This document shows, piece after piece, positions 1-8,838 of a stretch of DNA of 64,000 nucleotides. The stretch is from Pictodentalium vernedei (Eukaryota > Mollusca > Scaphopoda > Dentaliida > Dentaliidae), in the NCBI GenBank assembly GCA_031216915.1, contig CM062289.1:448966910-449030909 (forward strand), in the 5' to 3' direction. The notes under the pieces are model-generated. The model saw only the letters and a program-made list of their open reading frames with translations. It was not told the origin of the DNA and did no database searches. Positions within the stretch are counted from its first letter, which is position 1. Every line of letters begins with the position of its first letter. Both the position numbers and the translations under genes were made by a program.

Positions 1-1551
1 GGTACTTTTAACCTTCTATTGTGATTTTCAAACTTCACGGTGGTGTTGGGTTTAGGCATTTCGACGGCAACACCTTGATTTTCGTTGCAATATTCCTGAT
101 GTTTCGCCAACGTGTCTTCGCTGTGAAACACGTTCATGCAATTGTAACCTAAAGATATCTTTCCGTTATGATTATTATTTTGTTTTGACAGTAATTGGCT
201 CGGATGTTTAACCCAACAATAATGACGATTGTCACCATTCGAAATCAATAATAAAATAATCGTCTTTTCTCTTCCGAGATACGAAGTCAGTCTGAGAGGA
301 TAGATCTTTCGTTTTTCATCGTCGTATCCCAAGACTTCACCGCTACGGTGGGATTTTGAGCCTCGAAACGTTCGATGTGTTTTAACTGCGTTGGAAAAGT
401 CACTCCGGTCCATTCTAGATTTTTAGAAGTTTCCTCGTAATGAGAAACTCTATCTGGGTTCGTTTTGACAGGGTATAAAGCGGAGGTGACTGCCCATTTA
501 AAACACTGACCATCGTTATTTTTCACGTTGATCACGGCGTATTTCTTATCCAGGAAATACGGTAATTTCACGTAGGAAGACCCTTTCAACAAATCGTTTT
601 TAGTTATGTGAATTTCGAGTTTCAACACCTCATTGAACGTCCAGTTACTACCTTCTTGTTGATAATTCGCGAGAGACATCAACATCTTGTCTTTCATCTT
701 TTCGAAAACGTCCGATAAATCTGAACCTCGAAATACGGGTTCGACGTTAGATCTGAAATATGCATTTTTCACGATGCTCTCGCCGGACTTCACGTCGATT
801 TTATTCATCACGCAATGGAGTATCATCTTAATTTTTAGTCCCACGTTCATGTATTTGTGAAACAAATCCAATACTTTTTTTTCACCCGTTCCATGAACAA
901 TTTCGGATCGATTTTCTTCAACGAGGGAACCACGTCGAAAGTTTTAAAAATGCCTTTGATCGCACTTTCCCATTCTACGGACTTCGATTGAAATAGTTTT
1001 GCGGCGAGTCGTGCTAGATATTCTTTTCCTTTCCCTTCGTCTATTGCTCATCGAATTTCACTCGAGATATCTCGTTTGCCTAGAATCTGAAGTGCATCAC
1101 TCGTTTTCGTTTTAGTTTTTCTTTTCTTTTCTTTGGAAACTTGAAGTTCTTCAACGGCTTTTCGTTTAGTCGTCTTCTTATTTTTCACAATCGAAACGTT
1201 TTCATTTTTTTTTGACGGCATTTCGATTCCTTTTACTATCTTTTTCTTCTTCTCATTTTTCACAACCAGTGCATTTTTTGATGTTGTTGCTATCGGCATT
1301 TCGATTCCTTTTACTATCTTTTTCTTCTTCTTCTCATTTTTCACAACCGATGCATTTTTTGACGTCGTTGCTATCGGCATTTCATTTGCCTTTCCATCAT
1401 TTCGCAGATGTTTCTGTATGACTTCAATCTTTTTTGATTTAGTTCTATGATTTCTGAAATGTGAAATTTTTAATAGTTTACAAATCTCGTTTAACTGAGG
1501 TATGGTTTTCTCATTTAAATTTTCCAATTTGTTTTTATCTGTTTGTTTCAT
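1..1551 (-). pseudogene. Polinton/adintovirus-type family B DNA polymerase, N-terminal part, broken
   Basis: This would be the protein-primed replicative polymerase of a Polinton/adintovirus-like element. Only the N-terminal part lies here; the palm motifs would be left of base 1. In order it shows a SAP-like helical segment (about residues 14-49), a Lys-rich linker with three roughly 26-residue repeats (1144-1383), a block at 287-871 with the motifs YFRS, GSSYVKLPYF and CFKWAVTSALYPV that I know from polymerases of this family, and a zinc-finger-like C/H cluster near 88-148. It is interrupted by an in-frame TGA at 1048-1050, a frame change in the A/T homopolymer at about 872-880, and a frame change near 330-340. 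It lies 154 bp downstream of the IAP gene on the same strand. The family assignment rests on motif recall, not on a search. Some breaks could be assembly errors, since one lies in a homopolymer. Confidence 0.75.
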
Positions 1552-1705
1552 TTTGTAAGAATATATTTTTTTCCGAATTTTGTATTTATATAATTTGTTT
1601 AAAAAGTTTTGTTTTACTCTTTATATAAAAAAAATTTTTTTTTTAATTCAATTTTTTTCTTTAATGTGTTTTTTATTCAAAACAATTTACGATCGCTTTT
1701 ATTTC

Positions 1706-2305
1706 TCATTTGCAGAACGAACACGTTTTCTCGTCTTTGGAATAACATTCTCTACAGTAACGCAGGTGTGCGCACAGAAGAGACAAGACGTTTGCAACAC
1801 CTTTGCAGAGCAGACACTTCTCAAACGTTTTGCTCGGCTCGTTTTCGACGCGCGACAATAGCTCGTCCACTTCCGTCATGAATTTAATGAGATGTTCTAG
1901 AGTGAAGAATTGAGATAGGGTCTTGTTCATGTTGTTTAACGCATTGTACAATTGTTCCTTGGTGTACCCAAGTTGTAACATATCCATCAATAATTTTTGG
2001 TTTTTATTTCTATCCCACTCTTCGTCTTCGATTTTGATCAATACCAATGCTAGCATCTTGTTCAAATAATCGCACTTGCCTTTTTCGATGTTGTTTATGT
2101 GTTCTAACAAAGGTCTGTCATGAGGTTCCCAATTCAGCAAATGTATGTTGCAACAGAAACATTTAACTTTGTCGCTTTTACCCACATAAATGAAACCCGC
2201 AGCGGCTAAATCTTCGGATTTTTGAGCAAGATGCGAAGGCCAAGTTTTAAACGTTTGAAGTCTTCCACGTTCTAAACTATAATTCGGATGTTCAGACTTG
2301 ATCAT
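1706..2305 (-). CDS. BIR-RING inhibitor of apoptosis protein (IAP)
   Basis: A 199-residue protein with one BIR domain and a C-terminal RING finger. IAPs of this layout bind caspases or other pro-apoptotic factors through BIR and act as ubiquitin E3 ligases through RING, in the cytosol. BIR (about residues 7-83) has the WP and AGFIYVG core and the zinc pattern C-x2-C-x16-H-x8-C. A helical middle part (about 95-150) resembles the UBA segment of cellular IAPs. RING (about 163-199) is C3HC4-like, with CLLC, CAHLRYC, EC and CSFC. The frame is intact, unlike its neighbours. The Met at 2305 precedes the BIR by only a few residues and no upstream Met is apparent. Its position inside a block of minus-strand viral-type genes suggests it is the element's own anti-apoptotic gene, but capture of a host IAP exon cannot be excluded. 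Confidence 0.85.
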   Translation of the reverse strand: MIKSEHPNYSLERGRLQTFKTWPSHLAQKSEDLAAAGFIYVGKSDKVKCFCCNIHLLNWEPHDRPLLEHINNIEKGKCDYLNKMLALVLIKIEDEEWDRNKNQKLLMDMLQLGYTKEQLYNALNNMNKTLSQFFTLEHLIKFMTEVDELLSRVENEPSKTFEKCLLCKGVANVLSLLCAHLRYCRECYSKDEKTCSFCK

Positions 2306-2780
2306 TGTTTTTACCTCAAAATTGAGTTTGTAAGAATATTTTTTGTCGAATTTTTGTATTTAATGATAATTTGTTAAAAATTTTAAAATTGAGATGTTAA
2401 ATTTAACTTTTTATTTATATAAAGAGAAAAAAACTTTTACAAAAAAAAATTTTCACATTAAAGAAATTAAAATTAAAAAAACAACTTTTTTATATATATA
2501 TAAAGAGCAAAAAAAAACAACTTTTTAAACAAATTATTAAAATACAAAATTTAAAATATACATTATTTGCAAGAAATCATAAAACAAAAAAACTAAATAA
2601 TCGATCATGATGACAACATCCACGACGGAATCTCAACATAAACGTTGACGTTGTTTAATAAATCATTATTCTCCAAAAAACCAAGAAGAAAAAAATCGTA
2701 ATTTATATTTACGCATTTCAAAAGAAAACGATATGATTTGCGATAGAAAATCGAATCGTAATACTATTAGCAAACAAAAA
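2306..2780. other. AT-rich intergenic stretch in the viral island
   Basis: About 475 bases, strongly A/T biased with long A and T runs, between the IAP gene and the truncated ATPase. No open frame of note. It could hold the IAP promoter on the minus strand, but no motif decides that. Confidence 0.5.
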
Positions 2781-2846
2781 TTAATCGACAATGTCGTTCG
2801 AACTATTATAAAAGAAGAATTAATCGACAATGTCGTTCGAACTATT
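2780..2846. repeat. 28-bp direct repeat pair at the ATPase truncation
   Basis: The same 28 bases occur at 2780-2807 and 2819-2846, offset by 39 bp. The right copy overlaps the last codons and stop of the ATPase frame, so the repeat marks the place where the gene loses its 3' part. Confidence 0.85.
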
Positions 2847-3261
2847 TCAGTTCTCTAGGATCCGGAACGTCGCAAGCGTTCTCATAAAATCGACACTCGA
2901 CGTTCGAAGTTGCATTTCTCTTCATCAGCTCCATCGCCGCACCGTCCAAAATGGTCGAAAGTGGAGCTTCGATCTTGTCGAATTCCTCCCTACTGTCAAA
3001 GATTCTGGCTATGACGTCCTTGGGCAATCTACGATCCATGCACTCTCGAAGCAATCTACATTCGGGTTGAAACAAGCTCTTGCCAAACACGAACAATCTG
3101 TCGTAATCCAACCAGTCGGGTCGGGACAACAGATTCATCAACAGATTGGTCTTTCCACAATTCGATTTTCCCACTATCAAGCCTCTTATGCTTTTGGGAA
3201 AGAACTCGTTATTCGACCTCTTGGTCGCGGCGTCGTTCCAAGACATATCTTTAATGTTCAT
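2842..3261 (-). pseudogene. A32-like packaging ATPase, truncated before Walker B
   Basis: The N-terminal half of a FtsK/HerA-superfamily genome-packaging ATPase as found in Polintons, adintoviruses and NCLDVs. Walker A is clear (GKSNCGKT, residues 31-38), followed by a family-typical stretch (LFVFGKSLFQPE) and, near the end, VPDPRELK. In related proteins that DPR motif comes shortly before the Walker B strand. Here a stop follows after 139 residues, against roughly 220-260 for the family, so Walker B and the C-terminal half are missing. The end coincides with a 39-bp-offset direct duplication, pointing to a local rearrangement. It lies between the pX-like gene and the IAP gene on the same strand. 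As read, it could not hydrolyse ATP normally. Family call is confident; the exact subgroup is not. Confidence 0.75.
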
Positions 3262-3409
3262 CTTTTGTTTTATTTTTTTGTTTGTTATTTTAGATTCTTT
3301 TCTAACACAAATTTTATATGTTTTTCAAACTCAGATGTTTTAATATTATTATTTATTTATATCACACCGTCGCGAGTTCTCTTCAATCCCGATCCACTCG
3401 TCATTTTGG

Positions 3410-3736
3410 CTAAATCTTGTATGGGTACCACAGCATCCTTAAATCTTTCCAACTTTTCGGCGTTCGCTCTAACGCAGCTCGCTTCGCCGGCGGACTGATC
3501 AACTTGTCGATCAACGCGTCGGCTGCCCTCTTGCCAGCCACAGAAGCTATCCTACCACTGGCTTCGGAAGCGGCTTTCTTACCAGCATCCAAAGCCGTCT
3601 TCTTACCGACCTCAAACGCAGTCGATGCGAGTTTTCTACCCACATCGCTCGTGAACGCTCGCATTATAGAATCGACGATGCCAGAACCGCCTTGAACGTA
3701 AGTCCTGACGTATCCCCTGTTCTTTATCACCAACAT
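3410..3736 (-). CDS. Small Ala/Lys-rich pX-like virion protein
   Basis: A 108-residue basic protein. The middle (about residues 25-85) is a long alternating Ala/Lys/Gly helix-like region (KKTALDAGKKAASEASGR). The N-terminus carries YVQGGSG, resembling the GG cleavage sites that adenain-type proteases use on adenovirus and adintovirus precursor core proteins. Length, composition, GG site and place in the block match the pX/minor core proteins of adintoviruses, which coat DNA or line the capsid. Intact Met-to-stop frame, between the ATPase remnant and the larger protein at 3870. No adenain protease gene is visible in the window. The role is inference from composition and context. A short basic frame could also arise by chance, but the ordered Ala/Lys/Gly pattern makes that unlikely. 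Confidence 0.55.
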   Translation of the reverse strand: MLVIKNRGYVRTYVQGGSGIVDSIMRAFTSDVGRKLASTAFEVGKKTALDAGKKAASEASGRIASVAGKRAADALIDKLISPPAKRAALERTPKSWKDLRMLWYPYKI

Positions 3737-3869
3737 ATTTTATTTTTATAATATATTTTGTTTTTTCACTGGTAAATCGTTTTGCTGTTTAAATACTTTT
3801 ATTATTCTAGTGTAAAAATTTACTGTTTTATTTTTGTTTGTTTGTTTCTCTCTACTTATTATATACACA

Positions 3870-4667
3870 TCAATCCTTCAATTCGTTCATCAGCCTTTTA
3901 TAGTGGTTTTTATTCAAAACCTTCTGTCTTAACAATTCGTCAGATATAGTAACTATCTGATTATCTAATCCTGTGTTACCAGCCCGTCTGCTCGCCATCA
4001 ACAAACTCAATCTCTGAGACAGAGCGTCAGAATCGCTCGGAAGAAAAGTGGTTTTCACCCCTTTGCCAGTCACCGATTCGATGAACTTCTTGTTCATATC
4101 CCATATGGGTTTCACCACTTTCGTCCACTTGTAACCTCTGTTGGCTTTGGGTCTCGTCTCTCTGGCATCGTTATTTCTCTTCATGGCGTGGGTCTGAACC
4201 AGAATGTCACCGTAATTGTCGAACTCCTGTTCCGAGTAATCGCTAGGCTTGTCGTAAAGGAGCAATCTGCGCAGTCCATCAGTCAATTCGTATTTGTTCG
4301 AACCAACGATCAATTCATCATCACCAATTTCTATTTCTGTGTCTCCAATAAAAGTTCTCCCCTCCGAATCCTTATAAAATCCATACATCAGTTTTCTCTT
4401 ACCGCCATCATCATCAGACGATGCGACGGTATCAGTGGTGATAGTCGAAGCTGTATCATCAGACTCGCTCTCTGTTTGAATTCCCGTGGGAACGTAATCC
4501 GGTGTAGATTGAACGGAATGCCGATTTCCAAATCTAAGAGGCAACGAACCCATTCTCAAAGAACTCTCCTTTATGGGTCTCAATTCTTCGACTATCTCCT
4601 CCCTGCTTCGCTCTTGACCCTCCGTCACGGGTTTAAATATTTTTGTGGCTTCGCGTTTGAGTTCCAT
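3870..4667 (-). CDS. Polinton-associated protein of the insect DUF8207-like type
   Basis: A 265-residue protein of unknown function. The N-terminal third is charged and disordered (RSREEIVEELRPIKE, then a Ser/Asp/Thr-rich stretch with TPDYVPTG). The folded part (about 90-200) holds YGFYKDSEGRTFIGD, KYELTDGLRRLL, YDKPSDYSEQEFDNYGDIL and NRGYKWTKVVKPIW. I recall this 'LT-GL--LL ... YGDIL-QT' pattern from insect and mollusc proteins tied to Polinton-like elements (DUF8207); a profile search would settle it. The same frame continues upstream of the Met at 4667 for about 30 charged codons to an ATG at 4758-4760, but an in-frame TGA at 4749-4751 separates that ATG from the rest. The intact frame therefore starts at 4667, and the original start was probably 4760. 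It is the first gene of the block in transcription order. Confidence 0.6.
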   Translation of the reverse strand: MELKREATKIFKPVTEGQERSREEIVEELRPIKESSLRMGSLPLRFGNRHSVQSTPDYVPTGIQTESESDDTASTITTDTVASSDDDGGKRKLMYGFYKDSEGRTFIGDTEIEIGDDELIVGSNKYELTDGLRRLLLYDKPSDYSEQEFDNYGDILVQTHAMKRNNDARETRPKANRGYKWTKVVKPIWDMNKKFIESVTGKGVKTTFLPSDSDALSQRLSLLMASRRAGNTGLDNQIVTISDELLRQKVLNKNHYKRLMNELKD

Positions 4668-4760
4668 CTCACCAAGACGTCTGCTTCTATCAGCCGACTG
4701 AATGCCCTTCTTAGCACGCTCAAACTCTTCTAAAATTCGATCTCGGTGTCAAGAATCCAT

Positions 4761-5238
4761 CTGTAAAAACATCTTTCGTTTTTAATTGTTTTATAATTTT
4801 CAAAATTAAATGTTTAATTATATTTTTATGTTTTTAAGTAATAAAATAAAAAATCTTTCCGTCTTTAATATAATAAACAAAACATATTCACATCTCAACT
4901 CACTGTTGATTGAATTGGAGAAGTTTAAAAATACGTTTAAGCAGTACATGACAAACCGGTTTCTGATTTAACGCATTTTGACAGTAGTTTTACGTTTTGT
5001 CAAAGGATTTCCATTCACATATCAAAGAACCATTCACTCAAGTCGAATTAAGAGAGAATCCCTTTGATGACGGTTAAAACATTTCAACACACAAAAGAAA
5101 ACTGGTTTTCTAATTTTAACGTTGAAGGAACTTATTCATTTTCAAATCTCTCTGATTGCTATCGTGAATATATTAAAAAATTTACCACTCAAAACCTAAT
5201 TGAGCGGGAAATGCGTTTAAACATTCCGTTATGTGTTT
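4761..5238. other. Non-coding flank upstream of the viral gene block
   Basis: AT-rich, no open frame of note. Being 5' of the first minus-strand gene, it is where a promoter for that gene would lie, but I see no decisive motif. Confidence 0.4.
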
Positions 5239-5510
5239 GACTCTTTTGAACGAACGCTTAAAAGTCAATTTCTCTTCTTTACATCAAGACAAAACACGAA
5301 TGTCTATTACAGATCATATTTATAATCGACTCTTTTGAACGATATCCCTAAACTTAATTTCTCTTTGTCACATCGGACCAAGACATGAATGTCTATAATA
5401 CAGATCATATTCATAATCGACTCTTTTTGAACGAAAACCTCATTCAGTCATAACGATAACGTGTGTCAGTTATTACTTCAGGAAAACGTGACAGTGGGTT
5501 TGCGGATTCT
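5239..5510. repeat. Degenerate direct repeats, about 90 bp
   Basis: Units beginning GACTCTTTTGAACG start at 5239, 5328 and 5419 (periods 89 and 91). They share the inner words AATTTCTCTT, GAATGTCTAT and CAGATCATAT. The third unit breaks off after its start. They lie just outside the viral gene block and may belong to its terminal region. Confidence 0.7.
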
Positions 5511-5634
5511 AACACCCGGCAACACTCTTCATTCAAAACATTTTCCATTAAGTGCTTATTAAGATCACCTCGCAATAACGTGCGTTAGTCTTACTTCGAG
5601 AAACGCGACAGTGGGTTTGCGGATTCGAACACAA
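5452..5634 (-). repeat. Two diverged copies of a coding-like 3' segment
   Basis: Copies at about 5452-5516 and 5573-5634 share some 50 bases. On the minus strand both read through ESANPLSRF and then diverge. The right copy forms the C-terminus of the frame at 5591-5797. Confidence 0.6.
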
Positions 5635-5797
5635 CCTCTTTACACGAGTCGATTTCCAACCTAAAATCCGCAAGTGGATCTCCGTGTACGCCTTCATAGG
5701 GTTTCAGTGTTAAAATCGTGTACGGACGCGGATTGTTAGAATCGGCAAGATGATGTGTTCGAAACGACAAAACGTTTTTTTGCTCGCAATTTAACAC
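5591..5797 (-). CDS. Short uncharacterised frame ending in ESANPLSRFSK
   Basis: A 68-residue frame that I do not recognise. Features are TILTLKPYEG in the middle and the C-terminal ESANPLSRFSK, which recurs in a second diverged copy about 120 bp to the left. Repetition of a coding-like tail with mostly silent or conservative changes suggests these are remnants of a duplicated gene belonging to the adjacent viral island, on the same strand as its other genes. No signal peptide, membrane segment or known domain is apparent. It could equally be a chance frame in a repeat. Confidence 0.3.
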   Translation of the reverse strand: MLNCEQKNVLSFRTHHLADSNNPRPYTILTLKPYEGVHGDPLADFRLEIDSCKEVVFESANPLSRFSK

Positions 5798-5840
5798 TGA
5801 ATCCTATGGGAGAAACTCATTTGCCGATTTCAATCAAAAC

Positions 5841-6003
5841 GGTACATGTACGTGTACGTAAAACTACAGGCGTCTAGGATACAATTCAGTGTTAAATAAA
5901 TTCGAACACACCCTAAAAAAACGTTAAAATCGTGTACAAGTACAAGATTTTAACACTAAATCCTATGGAGGTGTACATGTACACGTACACGTACATGTAC
6001 AGG
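5841..6003. repeat. Alternating GTAC/CATG palindromic tracts
   Basis: Two runs built of TACATGTAC, GTACACGTAC and similar self-complementary words (about 5841-5860 and 5967-6003). Phrases such as GTGTTAAAATCGTGTAC recur nearby. They form a low-complexity boundary between the viral island and the mobile elements to the right. Confidence 0.5.
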
Positions 6004-6029
6004 TGTGCTGGTATTCTCAATTATCACCT

Positions 6030-6422
6030 ACTCCTGTTTATTGAATATAATTTTCAAGCACAAAACCATTTACCATACCTTCAGTACAAATTTGATCTGT
6101 TAATTGCATATGGGTTGTAGAGTAAACTCCTGTTAATTGTATATAATATTTTGTAATTTGTCGAAAAAATTACTGTGACACGCACCAAATTCCCCTTATT
6201 TATCAACCTTTTGGCCTCACTACATCCAATACAGGCATTTATTCTATTATATCTTGTTTGACAGAGCTCTAGGAGCTCTGTCAAACAGGATATAATAGAA
6301 TAAATGCTCAGTTTACCTCCAGAACACAGGAAACTGACCAAATTTCTGTTAATTGTATACTCCTGTTAATTGAATAATTTTCACTGGCAAAATGGATATT
6401 CAATTAAGAGGATTCTACTGTA
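6030..6422 (+). mobile_element. pogo-like palindromic MITE, copy 1, 5'-truncated
   Basis: Same family as the complete copies at 7594 and 35613. The left end is missing; homology starts near 6030. The right end GAGGATTCTACTG is followed by TA. The centre has the inverted pair TTTGACAGAGCTC / GAGCTCTGTCAAA (about 6258-6290). Confidence 0.8.
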
Positions 6423-6479
6423 CCAAGCATCCTAAGAACCAGAAGAACAAAATAATACAAAATATTTGTAATCGGTTAT

Positions 6480-6848
6480 GTGATAGTGTAACATTGGGGG
6501 AATTGAAAAAATGCCGAGTCAGCATATTTTCAAAAATGAGAAAAATCTCCAGAACCACTAGATTCTTGTAATATTTGGTACACAGCATTCATATTTGTAC
6601 AGATTCATATCTGGACTACCGATGGGAGCCTGAAATTTTAACTTAGTGCAGTAGGAGAAATATATTCTTTAAAAATCTTCTCCTTTGGAACCACCAGTCA
6701 GAATCTTTTGATATTTGGTATACAACGTCCTTAGAGGCGTCATATTCTGGTTTGTTCAAACCATGTTCCTGGGTTAATATTTGTGCACAAGGAACCTGAA
6801 TTTGAACTAAGTGCAATATGAGAAATAATTTTAAATAGATCCTTCTTT
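6480..6848 (+). repeat. Fragment of the Helitron-like family found at 60337
   Basis: Contains the unit phrases TTTGATATTTGGTAT, AACTTAGTGCAGTA and TTAAAAATCTTCT that recur inside the element at 60337-62842. Two degenerate units are present. The SINE at 6851 starts right after it. Confidence 0.7.
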
Positions 6849-6850
6849 AA

Positions 6851-7262
6851 ACAGCATTCTCGGGGGTGTGGTGGCGTCGCGGTAACCGGTTCTCGTCAGA
6901 TCACCGAAGTTAAGCAACGTCGAGCACGGTTAGTAGTTGGATGGGTGACCATTTCAGCAACTGATTTGTGCTCCTGTGTTGTGTCCTTGGGCAAGGCACT
7001 TAACCACGATTGCCTACATGGGGGCACGATGACACTGTGTAATAAGGCGTACTGCACGTCGATGGTGCGCATGTCTTCAACCAATCTAACCCTGTCTGTG
7101 CCATGGTGCAGAGTTCAGTTACGATGTTGGAGAGCTGACAGCTGCTCGTCGTTGCTCAGGGGTTCTCTCCGGGTACTCCGGCTTCCTCCACCTGTAAAAC
7201 TGTCACCGACATGATATGACCCTGGCTGTTAATGTGTCATTAAACCCTAATAAATAAATAAA
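6851..7262 (+). mobile_element. SINE with 5S rRNA-derived head
   Basis: The head (about 6890-6955) matches 5S rRNA closely, with TCAGATCACCGAAGTTAAGC and TTGGATGGGTGACC, which include internal Pol III promoter sequence. A conserved middle (GTCCTTGGGCAAGGCACTTA) and a long tail domain (CTCCGGCTTCCTCCACC) follow, ending in AATAAATAAATAA. Imperfect target duplications AAACARCATTCTC lie at 6849-6861 and 7260-7272. The layout is that of a SINE3/MetaSINE-like element; mobilisation would depend on a partner LINE. Confidence 0.85.
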
Positions 7263-7344
7263 CAACATTCTCAAGTGAATGCCTCAATCATGGGGCCTCT
7301 TGTTTATTTTTTGAGAAATCATAAATTTTACAAATTTGTCCCAA

Positions 7345-7540
7345 AAATGCGAAGCCTTGTTTTGTTGCACTCAAGGGACAAATTTATCAATTTTATTAAT
7401 TTGGGTAAAATATCAGGCATAAACCATTTAATTTTTATTTTTTTTAAGTTTGCATTGGTTATAAAAAGAAAGCATGCGGCAGCCAAAAGGACTATGTGGG
7501 AGGGCCTGAGAAACATATTTTTAACTTTTTTTTAGGCCTA
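7345..7540 (+). repeat. Dispersed repeat, copy 1 (partner at 41330)
   Basis: Shares CTCAAGGGACAAATTTATCA, GCCAAAAGGAC and GGGAGGGCCTGAGAAAC with 41330-41512. No terminal structure is clear, so the class is unknown. Confidence 0.75.
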
Positions 7541-7593
7541 ATTGCACTTTATTTAACATAATACAACGTTTTTGATCTGATAATGCCCAATTA

Positions 7594-8021
7594 CAGTGGA
7601 GCCCACTTAATTGGATATCTCTTAATTGTATATCCCTGTTAATTGAATATAATTTTCAAACACAACACCATTTACCATACCTTCAGAACAAATTTGGTCT
7701 GTTAATTGCATATGGGTGTAGAGTAAACTCCTGTTAATTGTATATAAATTTTTGTAATGTGTCAAAAAAATTACTGTGACACTCATCAGATTCCCCTTAT
7801 TTATCAACCTTTTTGGCCTCACTACATCCAATACAGGCATTTATTCTATTATATCTTGTTCGACAGAGCTCATTGAGCCCTGTCAAACATAATATAATAG
7901 AATAAATGCTCAGTTTACCTCCAGAACACAGGAAACTGGCCAAATCCCCTTAATTGTATACTCCTGTTAATTGAATAATTTTCACTGGCAAAATGGATAT
8001 TCAATTAAGAGGATTCTACTG
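7594..8021 (+). mobile_element. pogo-like palindromic MITE, copy 2
   Basis: A 428-bp non-autonomous DNA transposon. Ends CAGTGGAGCCCACTTAATTG and (reverse complement of the right end) CAGTAGAATCCTCTTAATTG are flanked by TA on both sides, as for Tc1/mariner-pogo elements. An internal palindrome lies around 7855-7892. Confidence 0.85.
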
Positions 8022-8339
8022 TATTACTAAAATAATGTACATTTGTTGTCCATGGCCATCAAATCATTCAGAAAGCAGTGAAGGTATTAAATAATTTCCA
8101 TGTGAATCAAAAATTATAACGTGTGGTTGTGTTTACTTTCGATCACTTCAGGCAACTTTGTTAAATGATAAGTGTTCACCTTGTGGTGTGTCCCAGGCTG
8201 GCATGTAGTGTTCTGTTAAAACCAGGGGTAAGAAGATATTTATGCCAACATTTTTTTTCCAAATTTAATACATAGCTTTTTGGTGATAATATCATGAATG
8301 GGATTGCACACCAGCTGTGTTCAAGTATTTATTCAAGGG
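8022..8339. other. Unique-looking stretch, nothing recognised
   Basis: No frame, terminal repeat or similarity to other parts of the window was seen. Confidence 0.4.
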
Positions 8340-8512
8340 TTTGCTAACCCTGCTTGTGTGGAGTTAATATGTTGGGGAGCCTGACAGTTGCACACCATTG
8401 TTCGGTGGTTCTCTTTGGGTACTCCAGCTTCCTCCACCCATAAAACTGTCGGGCACGAGGTGACCCTGGCTGTCGAAAGTGTTGATAAACCCCAATAAAT
8501 AAATAAATAATT
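8340..8512 (+). mobile_element. SINE tail fragment
   Basis: The 3' half of the SINE family at 6851: GGTTCTCT..GGGTACTCC..CTTCCTCCACC, then CCAATAAATAAATAAATAA. The 5S or tRNA head is absent. Confidence 0.75.
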
Positions 8513-8518
8513 CAAAGG

Positions 8519-8767
8519 TTAACCCTTTACCCAACACAGACGATATCAAAATTTATTATTTTAAATATCATTTTTTTAAATTTTTCAAAATATTTCAACA
8601 AAATCATATCATGTGACCCCTCTTTGGAACGAGCTCGACGAGCTCGTTCCAAAGAGGGGTCACATGATATGGTTTTGTTGAAATGTTTCGAAAAATAATA
8701 TTTTTTCAGCTGCTGAATTTGCACATGACGCGGGCAGATGCGGGCGATTCGTTGGGTAAATGGTTAA
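8519..8767. mobile_element. piggyBac-like palindromic MITE, subfamily A
   Basis: TTAA at both ends (8519-8522, 8764-8767). Inner ends CCCTTTACCCAAC and GTTGGGTAAA. A near-perfect palindrome is centred on GAGCTCGACGAGCTC. TTAA plus CCC ends is the piggyBac signature. Confidence 0.85.
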
Positions 8768-8838
8768 TGCCCTTGTTAGACTTATTATTTCTTGTCATCA
8801 CATTTCAAAGATGACTGTTGAAGAATTTTTTACCAACT

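Noticed and set aside
1212..1421. Plus-strand frame with Phe/Ser-rich repeats
   Set aside because: It is the antisense of the Lys-rich repeats in the minus-strand polymerase linker.
2830..3498. Long plus-strand frame over the ATPase
   Set aside because: Antisense shadow of the ATPase; the minus strand has Walker A and family motifs.
4188..4733. Plus-strand 181-residue frame
   Set aside because: Antisense of the DUF8207-like gene with no motif of its own.
6890..6955. Possible 5S rRNA gene
   Set aside because: Only part of 5S is present and it is fused to a SINE body with target duplications.
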